Of a stretch of DNA of 57,085 nucleotides, positions 37,938 through 46,961 are shown piece after piece. The DNA is taken from positions 1-57,085 of the forward strand of contig NZ_JABBAM010000109.1 in NCBI RefSeq assembly GCF_018607965.1. The letters run 5' to 3'. This DNA comes from Planktotalea sp. (GTDB lineage: Bacteria; Pseudomonadota; Alphaproteobacteria; Rhodobacterales; Rhodobacteraceae). The position numbers and the translations under genes were made by a program. Numbering within the stretch: position 1 is the first letter of the stretch; each line of letters begins with the position of its first letter. Below the pieces are notes generated by a model. It saw nothing but the letters and a program-made list of their open reading frames with translations. It was not told the DNA's origin and searched no databases.

Positions 37938-38813
37938 ATGACGATTTTTAATCTAGGCTCTATCAACGCAGATCACGTGTACCGCGTCCCGCATTTGCCT
38001 GGGCCCGGGGAAACGCTTGCAGCAGGTTCGATGCAGACTGGTTTGGGCGGTAAGGGCGCAAATATGTCTGTCGCTTCTGCGCGTGCTGGCAGCCATGTCG
38101 CGCATATCGGTGCTGTTGGTGCGGACGGCCTTTGGGCGCGCAATCGCCTTATGGAATATGGTGTGGATACGCGCCATATTGCGCTGCTTGATGTGCCGAC
38201 GGGCCACGCGATTATTAACGTCGACGATGCAGGCGAAAACGCGATCACGCTGTTTTCTGGGGCGAACCAAATGATAGAAGAAAACGCTATCTCAGCAGCC
38301 CTAAGCGTAGGACGTACCGGCGATATTCTGGTGATGCAGAATGAAACGAATGCGCAGGTGATTGCGACACAAATAGGCTCTAATTTAGGGTTTCGTGTCT
38401 GCTATGCCGCAGCTCCCTTTGATGCGGATGCTGTGAAAGCAGTTCTGCCGTTTCTTGATTTCCTGATCTTGAACCAGATTGAAGCAAGGCAGCTGGAAAC
38501 GGCGCTGGGCATTAAGATTGAAGACCTCAAGGTCGCAGATATCATCGTCACTTTGGGCAGTGACGGTGCGCGTTGGTTGAATGCAGCGAAGGGTGTGGAT
38601 CAGCAATTCGAGGCGCTCAAAGTTACACCCGTAGATACGACTGGCGCGGGCGATACGTTTACCGGCTACGTGCTATCCGCTTTGGATCGCGGGATGTCGA
38701 TGGGCCAAGCAATTTCATTGGCAATGCGGGCTGCTGCGCTGATGGTGACACGCATGGGTACTGCTGACGTGATCCCCGACCTCAAAGAGGTCGAGGAATT
38801 TTCTGGTCTTTAG
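37938..38813 (+). CDS. PfkB-family sugar kinase (ribokinase-like)
   Basis: This 291-residue kinase has the N-terminal NADHVYRVPHLPGPGETL with the substrate-binding GGKGANMSVASARAG. The C-terminal signature DTTGAGDTFTGYVLSA contains the catalytic Asp at about residue 239 and the anion hole. Ribokinase is the nearest familiar member. The sugar cannot be fixed from sequence. It is 18 bp downstream of maeB and convergent with msrA, overlapping by 4 bp. Confidence 0.85.
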   Translation: MTIFNLGSINADHVYRVPHLPGPGETLAAGSMQTGLGGKGANMSVASARAGSHVAHIGAVGADGLWARNRLMEYGVDTRHIALLDVPTGHAIINVDDAGENAITLFSGANQMIEENAISAALSVGRTGDILVMQNETNAQVIATQIGSNLGFRVCYAAAPFDADAVKAVLPFLDFLILNQIEARQLETALGIKIEDLKVADIIVTLGSDGARWLNAAKGVDQQFEALKVTPVDTTGAGDTFTGYVLSALDRGMSMGQAISLAMRAAALMVTRMGTADVIPDLKEVEEFSGL

Positions 38814-39472
38814 TGGTTCGCAAACGGCGCTGCAGAACCCCAAAGTTGCTTAACACGTGCATCACGGCCACAGCCTTTACGATACCGCTTGTATGCATCT
38901 GACTGCTTAACCGCACCGAACCGCGTCAAAACACGCTTTGAGCCTTTGTAGTAATCTTGGTGATACGCTTCGGCTTTGTAGAACTGGCCTGCTTGAACAA
39001 TTGGTGTGACAATTTTTTGGCCAAGCGCGCTTTGTGCGTCTTGCTTGGCCTGCGTCGCTAACTTGCTCTCTGCGTTCGTGGATACGAAGATTGCTGAGCG
39101 GTAGCTTGCGCCGCGATCACAAAATTGGCCACCCGCGTCAGTTGGATCAATGGAACGGAAGAACATGTTTAACAGCTGACCGCGAGACACTTTAGCTGGA
39201 TCGAACATAACTTGAACGGCCTCATAGTGACCAGAACTACCGCCCGTTACTGATTTGTAGGTTGGGTTCTTTGTTTTGCCGCCCGTGTAACCGGGCACGA
39301 CTTCTTTAACGCCCTTTACGCTCTCGAAATCACTTTCGATGCACCAGAAACACCCGCCTGCAAGGGTTAGTGTTTCTGTTCCAGCGGCCTGTACAGGCGC
39401 GGATTGGAATGCGAATCCGATGGCCATAAGGCCTGCGAGGAGGGCGGGTTTAATCTGCTTAAGTTGAAACAT
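38810..39472 (-). CDS. msrA: Peptide-methionine (S)-S-oxide reductase MsrA, exported form
   Basis: This 220-residue protein carries a Sec signal peptide (residues 1-29, AGLMAIGFAFQSAPVQA then AGTETL) followed by the MsrA domain with catalytic GGCFWC (Cys at about 40). The motifs GYTGGKTKNPTYKSVT and HYEAVQVMFDP follow. It reduces methionine-S-sulfoxide in periplasmic proteins. The start at 39472 is supported by AAAGGAGA upstream. Cytosolic MsrA lacks the leader. The electron donor in the periplasm is not visible here. Confidence 0.92.
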   Translation of the reverse strand: MFQLKQIKPALLAGLMAIGFAFQSAPVQAAGTETLTLAGGCFWCIESDFESVKGVKEVVPGYTGGKTKNPTYKSVTGGSSGHYEAVQVMFDPAKVSRGQLLNMFFRSIDPTDAGGQFCDRGASYRSAIFVSTNAESKLATQAKQDAQSALGQKIVTPIVQAGQFYKAEAYHQDYYKGSKRVLTRFGAVKQSDAYKRYRKGCGRDARVKQLWGSAAPFANH

Positions 39473-39619
39473 GTGTGGTCTCCTTTGCGATATGAGTGCG
39501 CTATGAAGGCGAGGCAAGCAATCGTGTGTCATTGAATGTCACGGCTTGGTGAGTTGAATTTACCTATTGGCGCGAAGTGTTTCAGTGCTTAGCATTCGTT
39601 TAACCAAGGAGAGCGGTTC

Positions 39620-40333
39620 ATGAAAATCGCGATGTGGTCGGGCCCGCGAAATCTATCAACTGCGCTGATGTATAGCTTTGCGAATCGTGCTGATGTCACG
39701 GCTGTGGATAAACCCTTCTATGCGACCTACCTTGCGAAGACCGGATTTGATCACCCAATGCGCTACGCTGTTATTGCGTCCCAATCGACTGATCCAGAGG
39801 TGGCGGTCGCTGATCTATTGCAGTCGAAAGAGACGCCGCACTCTTACCAAAAGCACATGAATCAACACATGGTGTCCGGTATTTCGCGCGATTGGATGAA
39901 AGAGGCGACGAACGTTTTTCTGATCCGTCACCCGTCCCGTGTCCTCGCCAGTTAGGCGAATAAGCATGATGCACTGACCTTGGCGGACATCGGATTTGCA
40001 CAGCAGCTAGAGCTGTTCGAGTATGTTAAATCGCTTGACCAAACGCCAATCGTTATCGATTCCGCGGATGTGCGCGCGGATCCTGAAGCAGAGCTGCGCG
40101 ACCTATGTGATGCGATTGGACTTGAGTAGGACCCAGCGATGCTGTCATGGCCCGCTGGGCCGAAAGCGTTTGATGGCGTGTGGGCAAGCCACTGGTACGA
40201 CGCGGTTCACCGATCAACTGGATTTTCTGGAGGTGAGGGTGATCTACCTGTTCTCAACGGCGAACTTGCAGCCCTGAATGAAAAAGCGCTGCCAATTTAC
40301 GAAGAACTGGCAGCGCATAAACTCTCAATTTAG
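39620..40333 (+). pseudogene. Sulfotransferase-family protein with two in-frame amber codons
   Basis: The 237-codon frame opens with MKIAMWSGPRNLSTALMYSF, a sulfotransferase-like P-loop start, and contains FLIRHPSRVLAS and a C-terminal WASHWYDAVHRSTGF. It is interrupted by TAG at 39953-39955, where a Tyr is likely (VLAS-stop-ANKHD), and TAG at 40127-40129, where a Trp is likely (GLE-stop-DPAML). No frameshift is seen and the rest of the frame is open to the stop at 40331-40333. Both are single-base nonsense changes from TAC/TAT and TGG. A good ribosome-binding site (AAGGAGAG) remains. The gene lies between divergent msrA and convergent argG. Confidence 0.85.
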
Positions 40334-40336
40334 AGC

Positions 40337-41557
40337 CTACTTTTTGAGGCGGCGCTCGCGTGCTGCAAGCAGCTTTAGGCGCAACGCATTCAGCTGAATA
40401 AAGCCCGCTGCATCCGTCTGATCGTACGCGCCTGCGTCATCTTCAAACGTCACATGTGCCTCTGAATACAGGCTGTGATCTGACCAGCGGCCCACGGTGC
40501 GCGCAGAGCCTTTGTACAGTTTCAAACGCACAGTTCCTGTCACATGCTTTTGACTGTGGTCAATCGCGGCTTGCAGCATTTCGCGTTCAGGGCTGAACCA
40601 GAAACCATTGTAGATCAGCTCTGCATAGCGTGGCATCAGCTCATCCTTCAGATGGCCCGCGCCACGATCAAGCGTGATTTGCTCAATTCCGCGATGCGCC
40701 TCTAGCAGGATTGTGCCGCCTGGCGTTTCGTAAATGCCACGTGATTTCATGCCAACAAAACGGCCCTCAACCAGATCAAGGCGCCCGATACCGTGCTTGC
40801 CACCAAGTTCATTCAGCTTGGTTAGAACGGTTGCGGGGCTCATTGCTTCGCCGTTGATGGAAACCGCGTCGCCCTGTTCGAAACCGATCTCGATGAATTC
40901 GGCTTCGTTTGGCGCGTCTTCCGGACTGACGGTGCGCTGATACACGTAATCGGGTGCGTCGACTGCTGGATCTTCCAGAACTTTGCCCTCGGACGAAGTG
41001 TGCAACAGGTTCGCGTCAACAGAGAACGGCGCTTCGCCGCGCTTGTCTTTTGCGATTGGGATCTGATGCTTTTCTGCGAAATCGATCAGCTTAGTCCGGC
41101 TGGTCAAATCCCATTCACGCCAAGGTGCGATCACCTTGATGTCTGGGTTCAGCGCGTATGCGGCCAATTCGAAACGAACCTGATCGTTGCCTTTGCCAGT
41201 CGCACCATGCGCAATTGCGTCGGCGCCAACCTCTTCCGCGATCTTGATCAAGCGCTTGGAAATCAGAGGGCGCGCGATGGATGTGCCGAGCAGATACAAG
41301 CCTTCATAAACAGCGTTTGCGCGGAACATCGGGAATACGAAGTCGCGCACGAATTCTTCCCGCACGTCTTCGATGTAGATGTCTTTAACACCCATCAATT
41401 CGGCTTTGGCGCGGGCTGGCTCCAGCTCTTCGCCTTGGCCCAAATCGGCGGTGAATGTGACGACCTCACAACCGTATTCAATTTCAAGCCACTTCAAGAT
41501 GATCGACGTGTCGAGGCCGCCGGAATAGGCCAAAACGACTTTTTTAGGCGCAGTCAT
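40337..41557 (-). CDS. argG: Argininosuccinate synthase
   Basis: This 406-residue ATP-dependent ligase joins citrulline and aspartate. The ATP-binding PP-loop is [15 protein letters not shown] at residues 10-24. The family motifs [14 protein letters not shown] (about 116-129), [18 protein letters not shown] and [17 protein letters not shown] follow. It is the penultimate enzyme of arginine synthesis. The ATG has AAAGGAACC upstream. It is divergent from ilvA, with 116 bp between. Confidence 0.97.
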   Translation of the reverse strand: MTAPKKVVLAYSGGLDTSIILKWLEIEYGCEVVTFTADLGQGEELEPARAKAELMGVKDIYIEDVREEFVRDFVFPMFRANAVYEGLYLLGTSIARPLISKRLIKIAEEVGADAIAHGATGKGNDQVRFELAAYALNPDIKVIAPWREWDLTSRTKLIDFAEKHQIPIAKDKRGEAPFSVDANLLHTSSEGKVLEDPAVDAPDYVYQRTVSPEDAPNEAEFIEIGFEQGDAVSINGEAMSPATVLTKLNELGGKHGIGRLDLVEGRFVGMKSRGIYETPGGTILLEAHRGIEQITLDRGAGHLKDELMPRYAELIYNGFWFSPEREMLQAAIDHSQKHVTGTVRLKLYKGSARTVGRWSDHSLYSEAHVTFEDDAGAYDQTDAAGFIQLNALRLKLLAARERRLKK

Positions 41558-41673
41558 CGCGGGTTCCTTTCAAGAGAATTTAGGCGGGCGATACCGTTTT
41601 TTCAAAGGCGCTTCAAGACGACGTATCGCGTATATCCCTTGAATGCCCGTCTTTGCTGCGTCAAACACAAAGA

Positions 41674-42912
41674 ATGACCAGTTTTCAAGATAGAGCCATC
41701 CTCGCTGAGCACGCAATTCGCGGTGTTCTTGCGCCTACGCCTTTGCAGCGCAATGTCCATTTGTCCGAAACGTACGGTGCAGATATTTGGCTGAAGCGCG
41801 AGGATCTGTCACCAGTGCGATCCTATAAAATTCGCGGTGCCTTCAATGCGATGCGTAAGGTGCTGAGCGCAAATCCTGAGAAAGGTCATTTCGTCTGTGC
41901 GAGTGCGGGAAATCATGCGCAAGGCGTTGCATATATGTGCAAGCACTTTCAGGTGACAGGCACCATTTTTATGCCGGTGACCACGCCGCAGCAGAAAATT
42001 GATAAAACGCGTATTTTTGGCGGTGAGCATATCGAAATTCGACTAGTGGGCGATTATTTCGATGACACCTTGCGCGCGGCGCAGACATATTGCAGCGGTG
42101 TCGGCGGTCATTTTCTATCCCCTTTCGACGACGAAGATGTGATCGAGGGGCAAGCGACAGTCGCAGTTGAGATTGAAGCACAGCTTGGCGGTATGCCAGA
42201 TCGCATTGTTTTGCCTGTCGGTGGCGGCGGTTTGTCGGCGGGTGTGCGCAGTTACGCAGATGATCGCACTGCTATGAGTTTTGTTGAACCCATGGGCGGT
42301 GCTTGTCTTTTCGCTGCGTTGCAGGCGGGGAAACCTGTTTCATTGCCGCGCGTTGATACGTTTGCAGATGGTGCCGCGGTTGGACAAATCGGTGCCCGTA
42401 CCTTTGAACGATTAAAGGGGGTCGAATTGAAAGACACACTTCAGATCAACGAAGATCGTGTGTGTACGACAATGCTTGAGATGCTAAATATAGAAGGGAT
42501 TGTTCTTGAACCAGCAGGCGCGCTTGCGCTGGACGCATTAAAGGACTTGCGTGACGAGATCGCAGGTAAGCAGATCGTGTGCGTTGCCTCTGGTGGGAAT
42601 TTTGATTTTGAACGTCTGCCTGAAGTGAAAGAGCGCGCACAAAGGTTCGCTGGATTGAAGAAGTATTTTGTTCTGCGCATGCCGCAGCGACCAGGGGCGT
42701 TGAAAGAATTTTTGGGGATGCTTGGCCCAGATGATGATATTAGCCGCTTTGAATACCTTAAGAAATCAGCACGAAATTTTGGGTCTGTCTTGATCGGCCT
42801 AGAGACCAAAGAGGCCGAGAATTTCGATGTATTGCTAGTGCGGCTCACGGCTGCTGGGTTCAACCATACGGACATAACAAACGATGAAATTCTTGCACAA
42901 TTCTTGATTTAA
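41674..42912 (+). CDS. ilvA: Threonine ammonia-lyase
   Basis: This 412-residue PLP enzyme deaminates threonine to 2-oxobutanoate for isoleucine synthesis. The PLP-lysine segment is SPVRSYKIRGAFNAM near residue 52. The phosphate loop GGGGLSAGVRSY lies near 185, and ASAGNHAQGVAYMCK near 75. The C-terminal domain (RMPQRPGALKEFLGML) is a short regulatory ACT-like module. I chose the ATG at 41674; the TTG at 41653 is a less likely alternative. Confidence 0.94.
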   Translation: MTSFQDRAILAEHAIRGVLAPTPLQRNVHLSETYGADIWLKREDLSPVRSYKIRGAFNAMRKVLSANPEKGHFVCASAGNHAQGVAYMCKHFQVTGTIFMPVTTPQQKIDKTRIFGGEHIEIRLVGDYFDDTLRAAQTYCSGVGGHFLSPFDDEDVIEGQATVAVEIEAQLGGMPDRIVLPVGGGGLSAGVRSYADDRTAMSFVEPMGGACLFAALQAGKPVSLPRVDTFADGAAVGQIGARTFERLKGVELKDTLQINEDRVCTTMLEMLNIEGIVLEPAGALALDALKDLRDEIAGKQIVCVASGGNFDFERLPEVKERAQRFAGLKKYFVLRMPQRPGALKEFLGMLGPDDDISRFEYLKKSARNFGSVLIGLETKEAENFDVLLVRLTAAGFNHTDITNDEILAQFLI

Positions 42913-42921
42913 GGAAGCCCC

Positions 42922-43728
42922 ATGCCCACTGAAAAAACTGTCATAATTACGGGTGCAGGTAGTGGTATCGGTGCCGCGATCGCACGCGTTTATTCCCAGC
43001 AAGGTGCGAAGGTTTGTGTTGCGGACTTGAACGGTGAAGCGGCTAATTCGGTGGCGCAAACAATTGGGGCTATGGCAGTTCAATGCGATGTTAGAAAAGA
43101 AAGTGATATTGCTCGCTTGATTGATGACGTTGAATCAAAGCTTGGCCCGGTCGATATTTTCATCTCGAACGCTGGTTTGGCGCGACCTGAACCCAGCCAT
43201 GCGGCATCAGCGATTAACGATGATTGGCAAATGAATTGGGAGGTGCATGTGATGGCGCATGTTTATGCCGCGCGGGCTTTGCTTCCCAAAATGATCGAAC
43301 GGGGTCATGGGCATTTGGTAAATGTTGCCTCTGCAGCCGGCCTGCTTAATCAAATTGGTGATGCGGCTTATTCTGCGACCAAACATGCAGCTGTAAGTTT
43401 TGCCGAGTCTTTGGCCATCACACATAATGATGACGGCATAGATGTATCCGTTGTTTGCCCTCAGTACGTGGCCACTCCCCTTCTTGAAATGTCTGACAAA
43501 ACTGATGTTGTCGGATCACTCATTTCTGCATCTGAAGCGGCGCATGTTATTGTTGCGGGCATAGAGGCTAAAGATTTTTTGATCCTACCTCATCCGCAAG
43601 TGTTGGACTACTGCAAGGCAAAGGGAGTGGATCATAAGGGTTGGATTGGAGGTATGAAGGGTTTGCGTCGGAAATTTCTTCGCGAATCCAAGACCGGAAA
43701 ATTAAACGAAATGTACAAATTTGTTTAA
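42922..43728 (+). CDS. Short-chain dehydrogenase/reductase
   Basis: This 268-residue classical SDR has the NAD(P) motif TGAGSGIGAAIARVYS at residues 10-25, the DxNGE loop VCVADLNGEAAN, the catalytic Ser in VNVASAAGLLN and YSATKHAAVSFAESL as the catalytic Tyr-Lys pair. The substrate is unknown. The C-terminal GWIGGMKGLRRKFLRESK is basic. It begins 10 bp after ilvA, suggesting co-transcription. Confidence 0.9.
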   Translation: MPTEKTVIITGAGSGIGAAIARVYSQQGAKVCVADLNGEAANSVAQTIGAMAVQCDVRKESDIARLIDDVESKLGPVDIFISNAGLARPEPSHAASAINDDWQMNWEVHVMAHVYAARALLPKMIERGHGHLVNVASAAGLLNQIGDAAYSATKHAAVSFAESLAITHNDDGIDVSVVCPQYVATPLLEMSDKTDVVGSLISASEAAHVIVAGIEAKDFLILPHPQVLDYCKAKGVDHKGWIGGMKGLRRKFLRESKTGKLNEMYKFV

Positions 43729-43729
43729 A

Positions 43730-44059
43730 CTAGGCGGCAATTTTTCCTGCCAAACTCTCTAAAAACTCTGCTTTTGAAGAGTTGTAGACGCTTATAATAT
43801 AGTGGCGATCAATCACAGATTCACCCTTTGCCGCGCGCCCTTCACCTTCGTGACAAATTGCTGCGAGGTCACTGAACCCCAGATTCAAGGCACTACCCTT
43901 TAAAAAATGCAAATCTTCCTCGACGCTTTTATGATCTTCTTTAGAGAGCAAAATCGCCAAACGCTTTTCTACTTCGATGAGAAATAATTCGACAACCTCA
44001 TCGAAGTCGTCCAATCCAATTTCTTCACTCACCTCGATTATTCTTGCCCAGTTTATCAT
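43730..44059 (-). CDS. Histidine phosphotransfer (Hpt) protein
   Basis: This 109-residue four-helix Hpt module has the phosphoacceptor motif HFLKGSALNLGFSDLA, with His at about residue 51, and CHEGEGRAAKG on the following helix. It has no other domain. It would relay phosphoryl groups between a hybrid kinase and a receiver. The divergent gene at 44202 encodes a receiver domain, so the two are probably functionally paired. A Shine-Dalgarno AAAGGAGG precedes the ATG. Confidence 0.85.
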   Translation of the reverse strand: MINWARIIEVSEEIGLDDFDEVVELFLIEVEKRLAILLSKEDHKSVEEDLHFLKGSALNLGFSDLAAICHEGEGRAAKGESVIDRHYIISVYNSSKAEFLESLAGKIAA

Positions 44060-44135
44060 GTGGCCTCCTTTTCAATAGGTAACGTCGCAAAGGTAAATAA
44101 GCGGTTGTTGTTCTTGGTTCTTGGTCAACTTTTAT

Positions 44136-44148
44136 ATTCAATTTGAAT
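44136..44148. promoter_or_regulatory. Palindrome in the Hpt/PP2C divergent intergenic region
   Basis: ATTCAATTTGAAT is a 6-1-6 palindrome in the 142-bp gap between the divergent Hpt and receiver-PP2C genes. It sits in an AT-rich stretch that also has the direct repeat TTCTTGG-TTCTTGG (44111-44124). It could be an operator or a promoter element for one gene. Confidence 0.35.
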
Positions 44149-44201
44149 TTTTAGAATTCCTTAGGTTTTGCACCGTACCCAGTCCATCGAAGGGAATCTT
44201 T

Positions 44202-45476
44202 GTGGGTGCGATTCAAGAAATAAATGGTCCGAACCTTGCGCAAGAACGCTTGCGATACATCAAGGTATTGATTGTGGATGATAGCCGCCTTCAAAGGCGC
44301 ATTCTGTCTGTGTCGTTAAAAAGCATGGGTTATGAAGTGCGTGAGGCTGATTTTGGCCAAGCGGCATTGGATATTTGTGCTGATTGGCCGCCCGATATGG
44401 TGTTGAGTGATTGGATGATGCCTGGGATGGACGGTTTGGAGTTTTGCCAAGCCTTCAAATCGCTGCCGCGAGACGGGTATGGCTACTTTATTTTGCTGAC
44501 GTCGAAGAGCGCCAAAAATGAAGTCGCGCAGGGCTTGCAAGGTGGTGCCGATGACTTTCTAACAAAGCCTGTAAGCGTGCTAGAACTTCGTGCGCGTTTG
44601 GCAGCAGGTGAACGCATAATTCAGATGCAAAGGGCGTTGACCAAACAGACCAAAATTGTTTCCGAAACGTTGGAACAGCTTCGTGTTGTGCACGATTCAC
44701 TCAATCAAGATTTGATCGAAGCAAAGAAATTACAACAATCATTGGTCAGAGAGAAGTTTAGAAGCTTTGAGCATGCTGCGCTTTCGTTTGTGCTTATGCC
44801 TGCGGGTCATGTTGGCGGTGATCTGGTCGGTTATTTCCCCGTTTCAAAGGCCGAGGTCGGTATCTTTGCGATTGATGTATCTGGGCATGGGGTAAGTTCA
44901 GCACTAATGACAGCGCGTTTGGCAGGATATCTAACGTCGCCTTCGCCAGAGCAAAACATTGCTTTAATAAAGGGCTTGGACGAGGAAATCAAAGCCCGAG
45001 CATTGTCTGATGTTGTGACAGATCTTAATCGAATCGTGCTGGAAGAGATGGAAACAGATCACTATTTCACAGTAATTTTGGTGCTTGCAGATATGGAGAC
45101 AGGTTATGTAACCCTGTGCCAAGCGGGGCACCCACATCCATTGGTACGGCGGTCAAATGGAAAAATTGAGCAAAGTGGAACAGGTGGCCTACCCGTAGGT
45201 CTTTTTGCTGAAGCTGAGTTTGAAGAGTTTCGGATAAAGCTGGAAAAAGGTGATCAGCTTATTCTGGCGTCTGATGGGATTACAGAATGCCCTGACATGA
45301 ATGACAATATGTTAGGGGAGGTGGGTTTAGAGAGAATGATCCGCGATCTCAATGGAATGCGCGGGCCTCAACTGCTGGAAGCGCTTGTTTGGATCCTATC
45401 AGAACACGCAGAAGAATCGCACTTTCCTGATGATCTATCCGCGGTTCTATATGAAAATAACCCTCAGGATAATTGA
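44202..45476 (+). CDS. Response regulator with PP2C (SpoIIE/RsbU-type) phosphatase output
   Basis: This 424-residue protein has a receiver domain (KVLIVDDSRLQRRIL, phosphoacceptor Asp in LSDWMMPGMDG and the conserved Lys in FLTKPVSVLELRARL), a coiled-coil linker (about 155-200) and a PP2C-type Ser/Thr phosphatase. The phosphatase has the metal-binding GGDLVGYF, IDVSGHGVSSALMTARL and ASDGITE. I chose the GTG at 44202 because AAGGGA precedes it; the longer in-frame start has no ribosome-binding site. In partner-switching systems such a phosphatase dephosphorylates a STAS anti-anti-sigma factor. RbaY of Rhodobacter capsulatus has this architecture. Confidence 0.9.
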   Translation: MGAIQEINGPNLAQERLRYIKVLIVDDSRLQRRILSVSLKSMGYEVREADFGQAALDICADWPPDMVLSDWMMPGMDGLEFCQAFKSLPRDGYGYFILLTSKSAKNEVAQGLQGGADDFLTKPVSVLELRARLAAGERIIQMQRALTKQTKIVSETLEQLRVVHDSLNQDLIEAKKLQQSLVREKFRSFEHAALSFVLMPAGHVGGDLVGYFPVSKAEVGIFAIDVSGHGVSSALMTARLAGYLTSPSPEQNIALIKGLDEEIKARALSDVVTDLNRIVLEEMETDHYFTVILVLADMETGYVTLCQAGHPHPLVRRSNGKIEQSGTGGLPVGLFAEAEFEEFRIKLEKGDQLILASDGITECPDMNDNMLGEVGLERMIRDLNGMRGPQLLEALVWILSEHAEESHFPDDLSAVLYENNPQDN

Positions 45477-45910
45477 TGTAGTGTTTTGCGCAAGAAATGC
45501 TTAGCACCGAGGCTTTCGACAAGAGTAGGCGCCATGTCAGGAGAAACCCAATGACAGTGATGCCCTTGTTCTGTTGGCGCACTGATGCGCATTGCAGGTC
45601 TTGCTAGGAAAACATGGCAAATTTTGTCAGCCCACATGTCATATTCGGGCAAGAAAACGAAACAGCGGAACGCGCCTATCCTTAAAGGCGACCCTATGGA
45701 CCAGCCAGTTTCTTCGAAAACTTCACGCCTCAGGGCTGGAACCATGCTTTCGCCGGGATCTATCCCGCCGCCAGGTATCTGAAATTCCGGCTCTGGTTCT
45801 TCTTGAAATGTCAGCAAGACCTGACCGTCTCTAACAAGAATTGCGTAAGCGCCGAGGCGTGTACGATACTGAATTCCTCTTTTGGGTGCCGTACCAAAAC
45901 GTTTCATCAT
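45464..45910 (-). CDS. Nudix hydrolase
   Basis: This 148-residue hydrolase has the Nudix box GGGIDPGESMVPALRREVFEETGW at about residues 52-75, written here as GGGIDPGESMV and ALRREVFEETGW. It includes the catalytic Glu residues. The preferred substrate is unknown. The ATG at 45910 has AAGGGC upstream; a longer in-frame start would cover the divergent hslO region. It converges with the receiver-PP2C gene (13-bp overlap) and diverges from hslO. Confidence 0.88.
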   Translation of the reverse strand: MMKRFGTAPKRGIQYRTRLGAYAILVRDGQVLLTFQEEPEPEFQIPGGGIDPGESMVPALRREVFEETGWSIGSPLRIGAFRCFVFLPEYDMWADKICHVFLARPAMRISAPTEQGHHCHWVSPDMAPTLVESLGAKHFLRKTLHQLS

Positions 45911-45986
45911 ATGCTTGCCCTTGGACCGAAGCTTGCCGCGCTTATATATGCGCTGTATGCCCACAGCCTGCGTATAAGGAAAGCCG

Positions 45987-46961
45987 ATGTCACTAGGACA
46001 AAAAATCACTTGGGACGATTCAGTTCTGCCCTTTCAATTGGATGCTTCGGATATTCGTGGCCGTGTCGCGCGGCTAGACGGTGTTTTGGATGGCATTCTA
46101 AAGCAACACAACTATCCGCCAGCCGTTGAAGCGCTTGTTGCGGAAATGGCTGTGTTGACGGCGTTGATTGGTCAAACAATCAAGTTGCGTTGGAAGCTGT
46201 CTTTGCAGGTTCAGTCCAAAGGTGCTGTTCGCATGATCGCGACGGATTATTATGGTCCAACCGAAGACGGTGAGCCCGCACGTATCCGCGCCTATGCCAG
46301 CTATGATGCTGACCGGATAACGGATGCTGCTCCGTTTGAGCAACTTGGCGAGGGATATTTTGCTGTTCTGATTAACCAAGGCGAAGACATGACACCCTAT
46401 CAGGGAATTACGCCAATCGCAGGTGGTTCATTGTCCGATTGTGCAGAGGCATATTTTGCACAGTCAGAGCAAATCCCAACACGGTTTGAGCTGAGTTTTG
46501 GCCTTTCCACAGAAACCGAAGGCCCGCATTGGCGTGCGGGTGGTGTCATGTTGCAGCACATGCCCAAAGCATCGCCATTTGTTTCTGACGCAAGCGGCGA
46601 GGGCGGAGTGTTAACCGCGAACGATGTCGTGGCTGGTGGTGACGATGGTGAAAACTGGACCCGTGCGAACATTTTGCTCGACACTGTGGAAGAGTTAGAA
46701 TTGATCGGGCCTAGCATTGCCCCTGATATGCTTTTGCTCCGTTTATTCAACGAAGAAGCGCCCCGTGTTTATGAGGCCCAGCCGGTTCGATTCGGCTGTA
46801 CTTGTTCTGAAGAACGCGTGCGTCAAAGTCTTTCGATCTATTCGGCAAAAGACATCCAAACGATGACCACGGACGAAGGGCGCGTTACGGCGGACTGTCA
46901 ATTCTGTGGTTCGCACTTTGATCTAGACCCTGCGAGTGTGGGTTTTGAGGCAAATGCCTAA
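45987..46961 (+). CDS. hslO: Redox-regulated chaperone Hsp33
   Basis: This 324-residue holdase is activated by oxidation. The C-terminal zinc switch is FGCTCSEERV and DCQFCGSHFDLD, giving CXC plus CXXC. The N-terminal domain contains RGRVARLDGVLDGIL and the substrate region. Oxidation releases zinc and exposes the holdase surface. The end overlaps the next gene's start by 8 bp. Confidence 0.94.
   Translation: MSLGQKITWDDSVLPFQLDASDIRGRVARLDGVLDGILKQHNYPPAVEALVAEMAVLTALIGQTIKLRWKLSLQVQSKGAVRMIATDYYGPTEDGEPARIRAYASYDADRITDAAPFEQLGEGYFAVLINQGEDMTPYQGITPIAGGSLSDCAEAYFAQSEQIPTRFELSFGLSTETEGPHWRAGGVMLQHMPKASPFVSDASGEGGVLTANDVVAGGDDGENWTRANILLDTVEELELIGPSIAPDMLLLRLFNEEAPRVYEAQPVRFGCTCSEERVRQSLSIYSAKDIQTMTTDEGRVTADCQFCGSHFDLDPASVGFEANA

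Noticed and set aside
39620-40333. Amber recoding in the sulfotransferase
   Set aside because: TAG is used as a normal stop by other genes in the window (the PAS gene and argG), and the two ambers fall at unrelated residues (Tyr and Trp), so a coded amino acid is unlikely.
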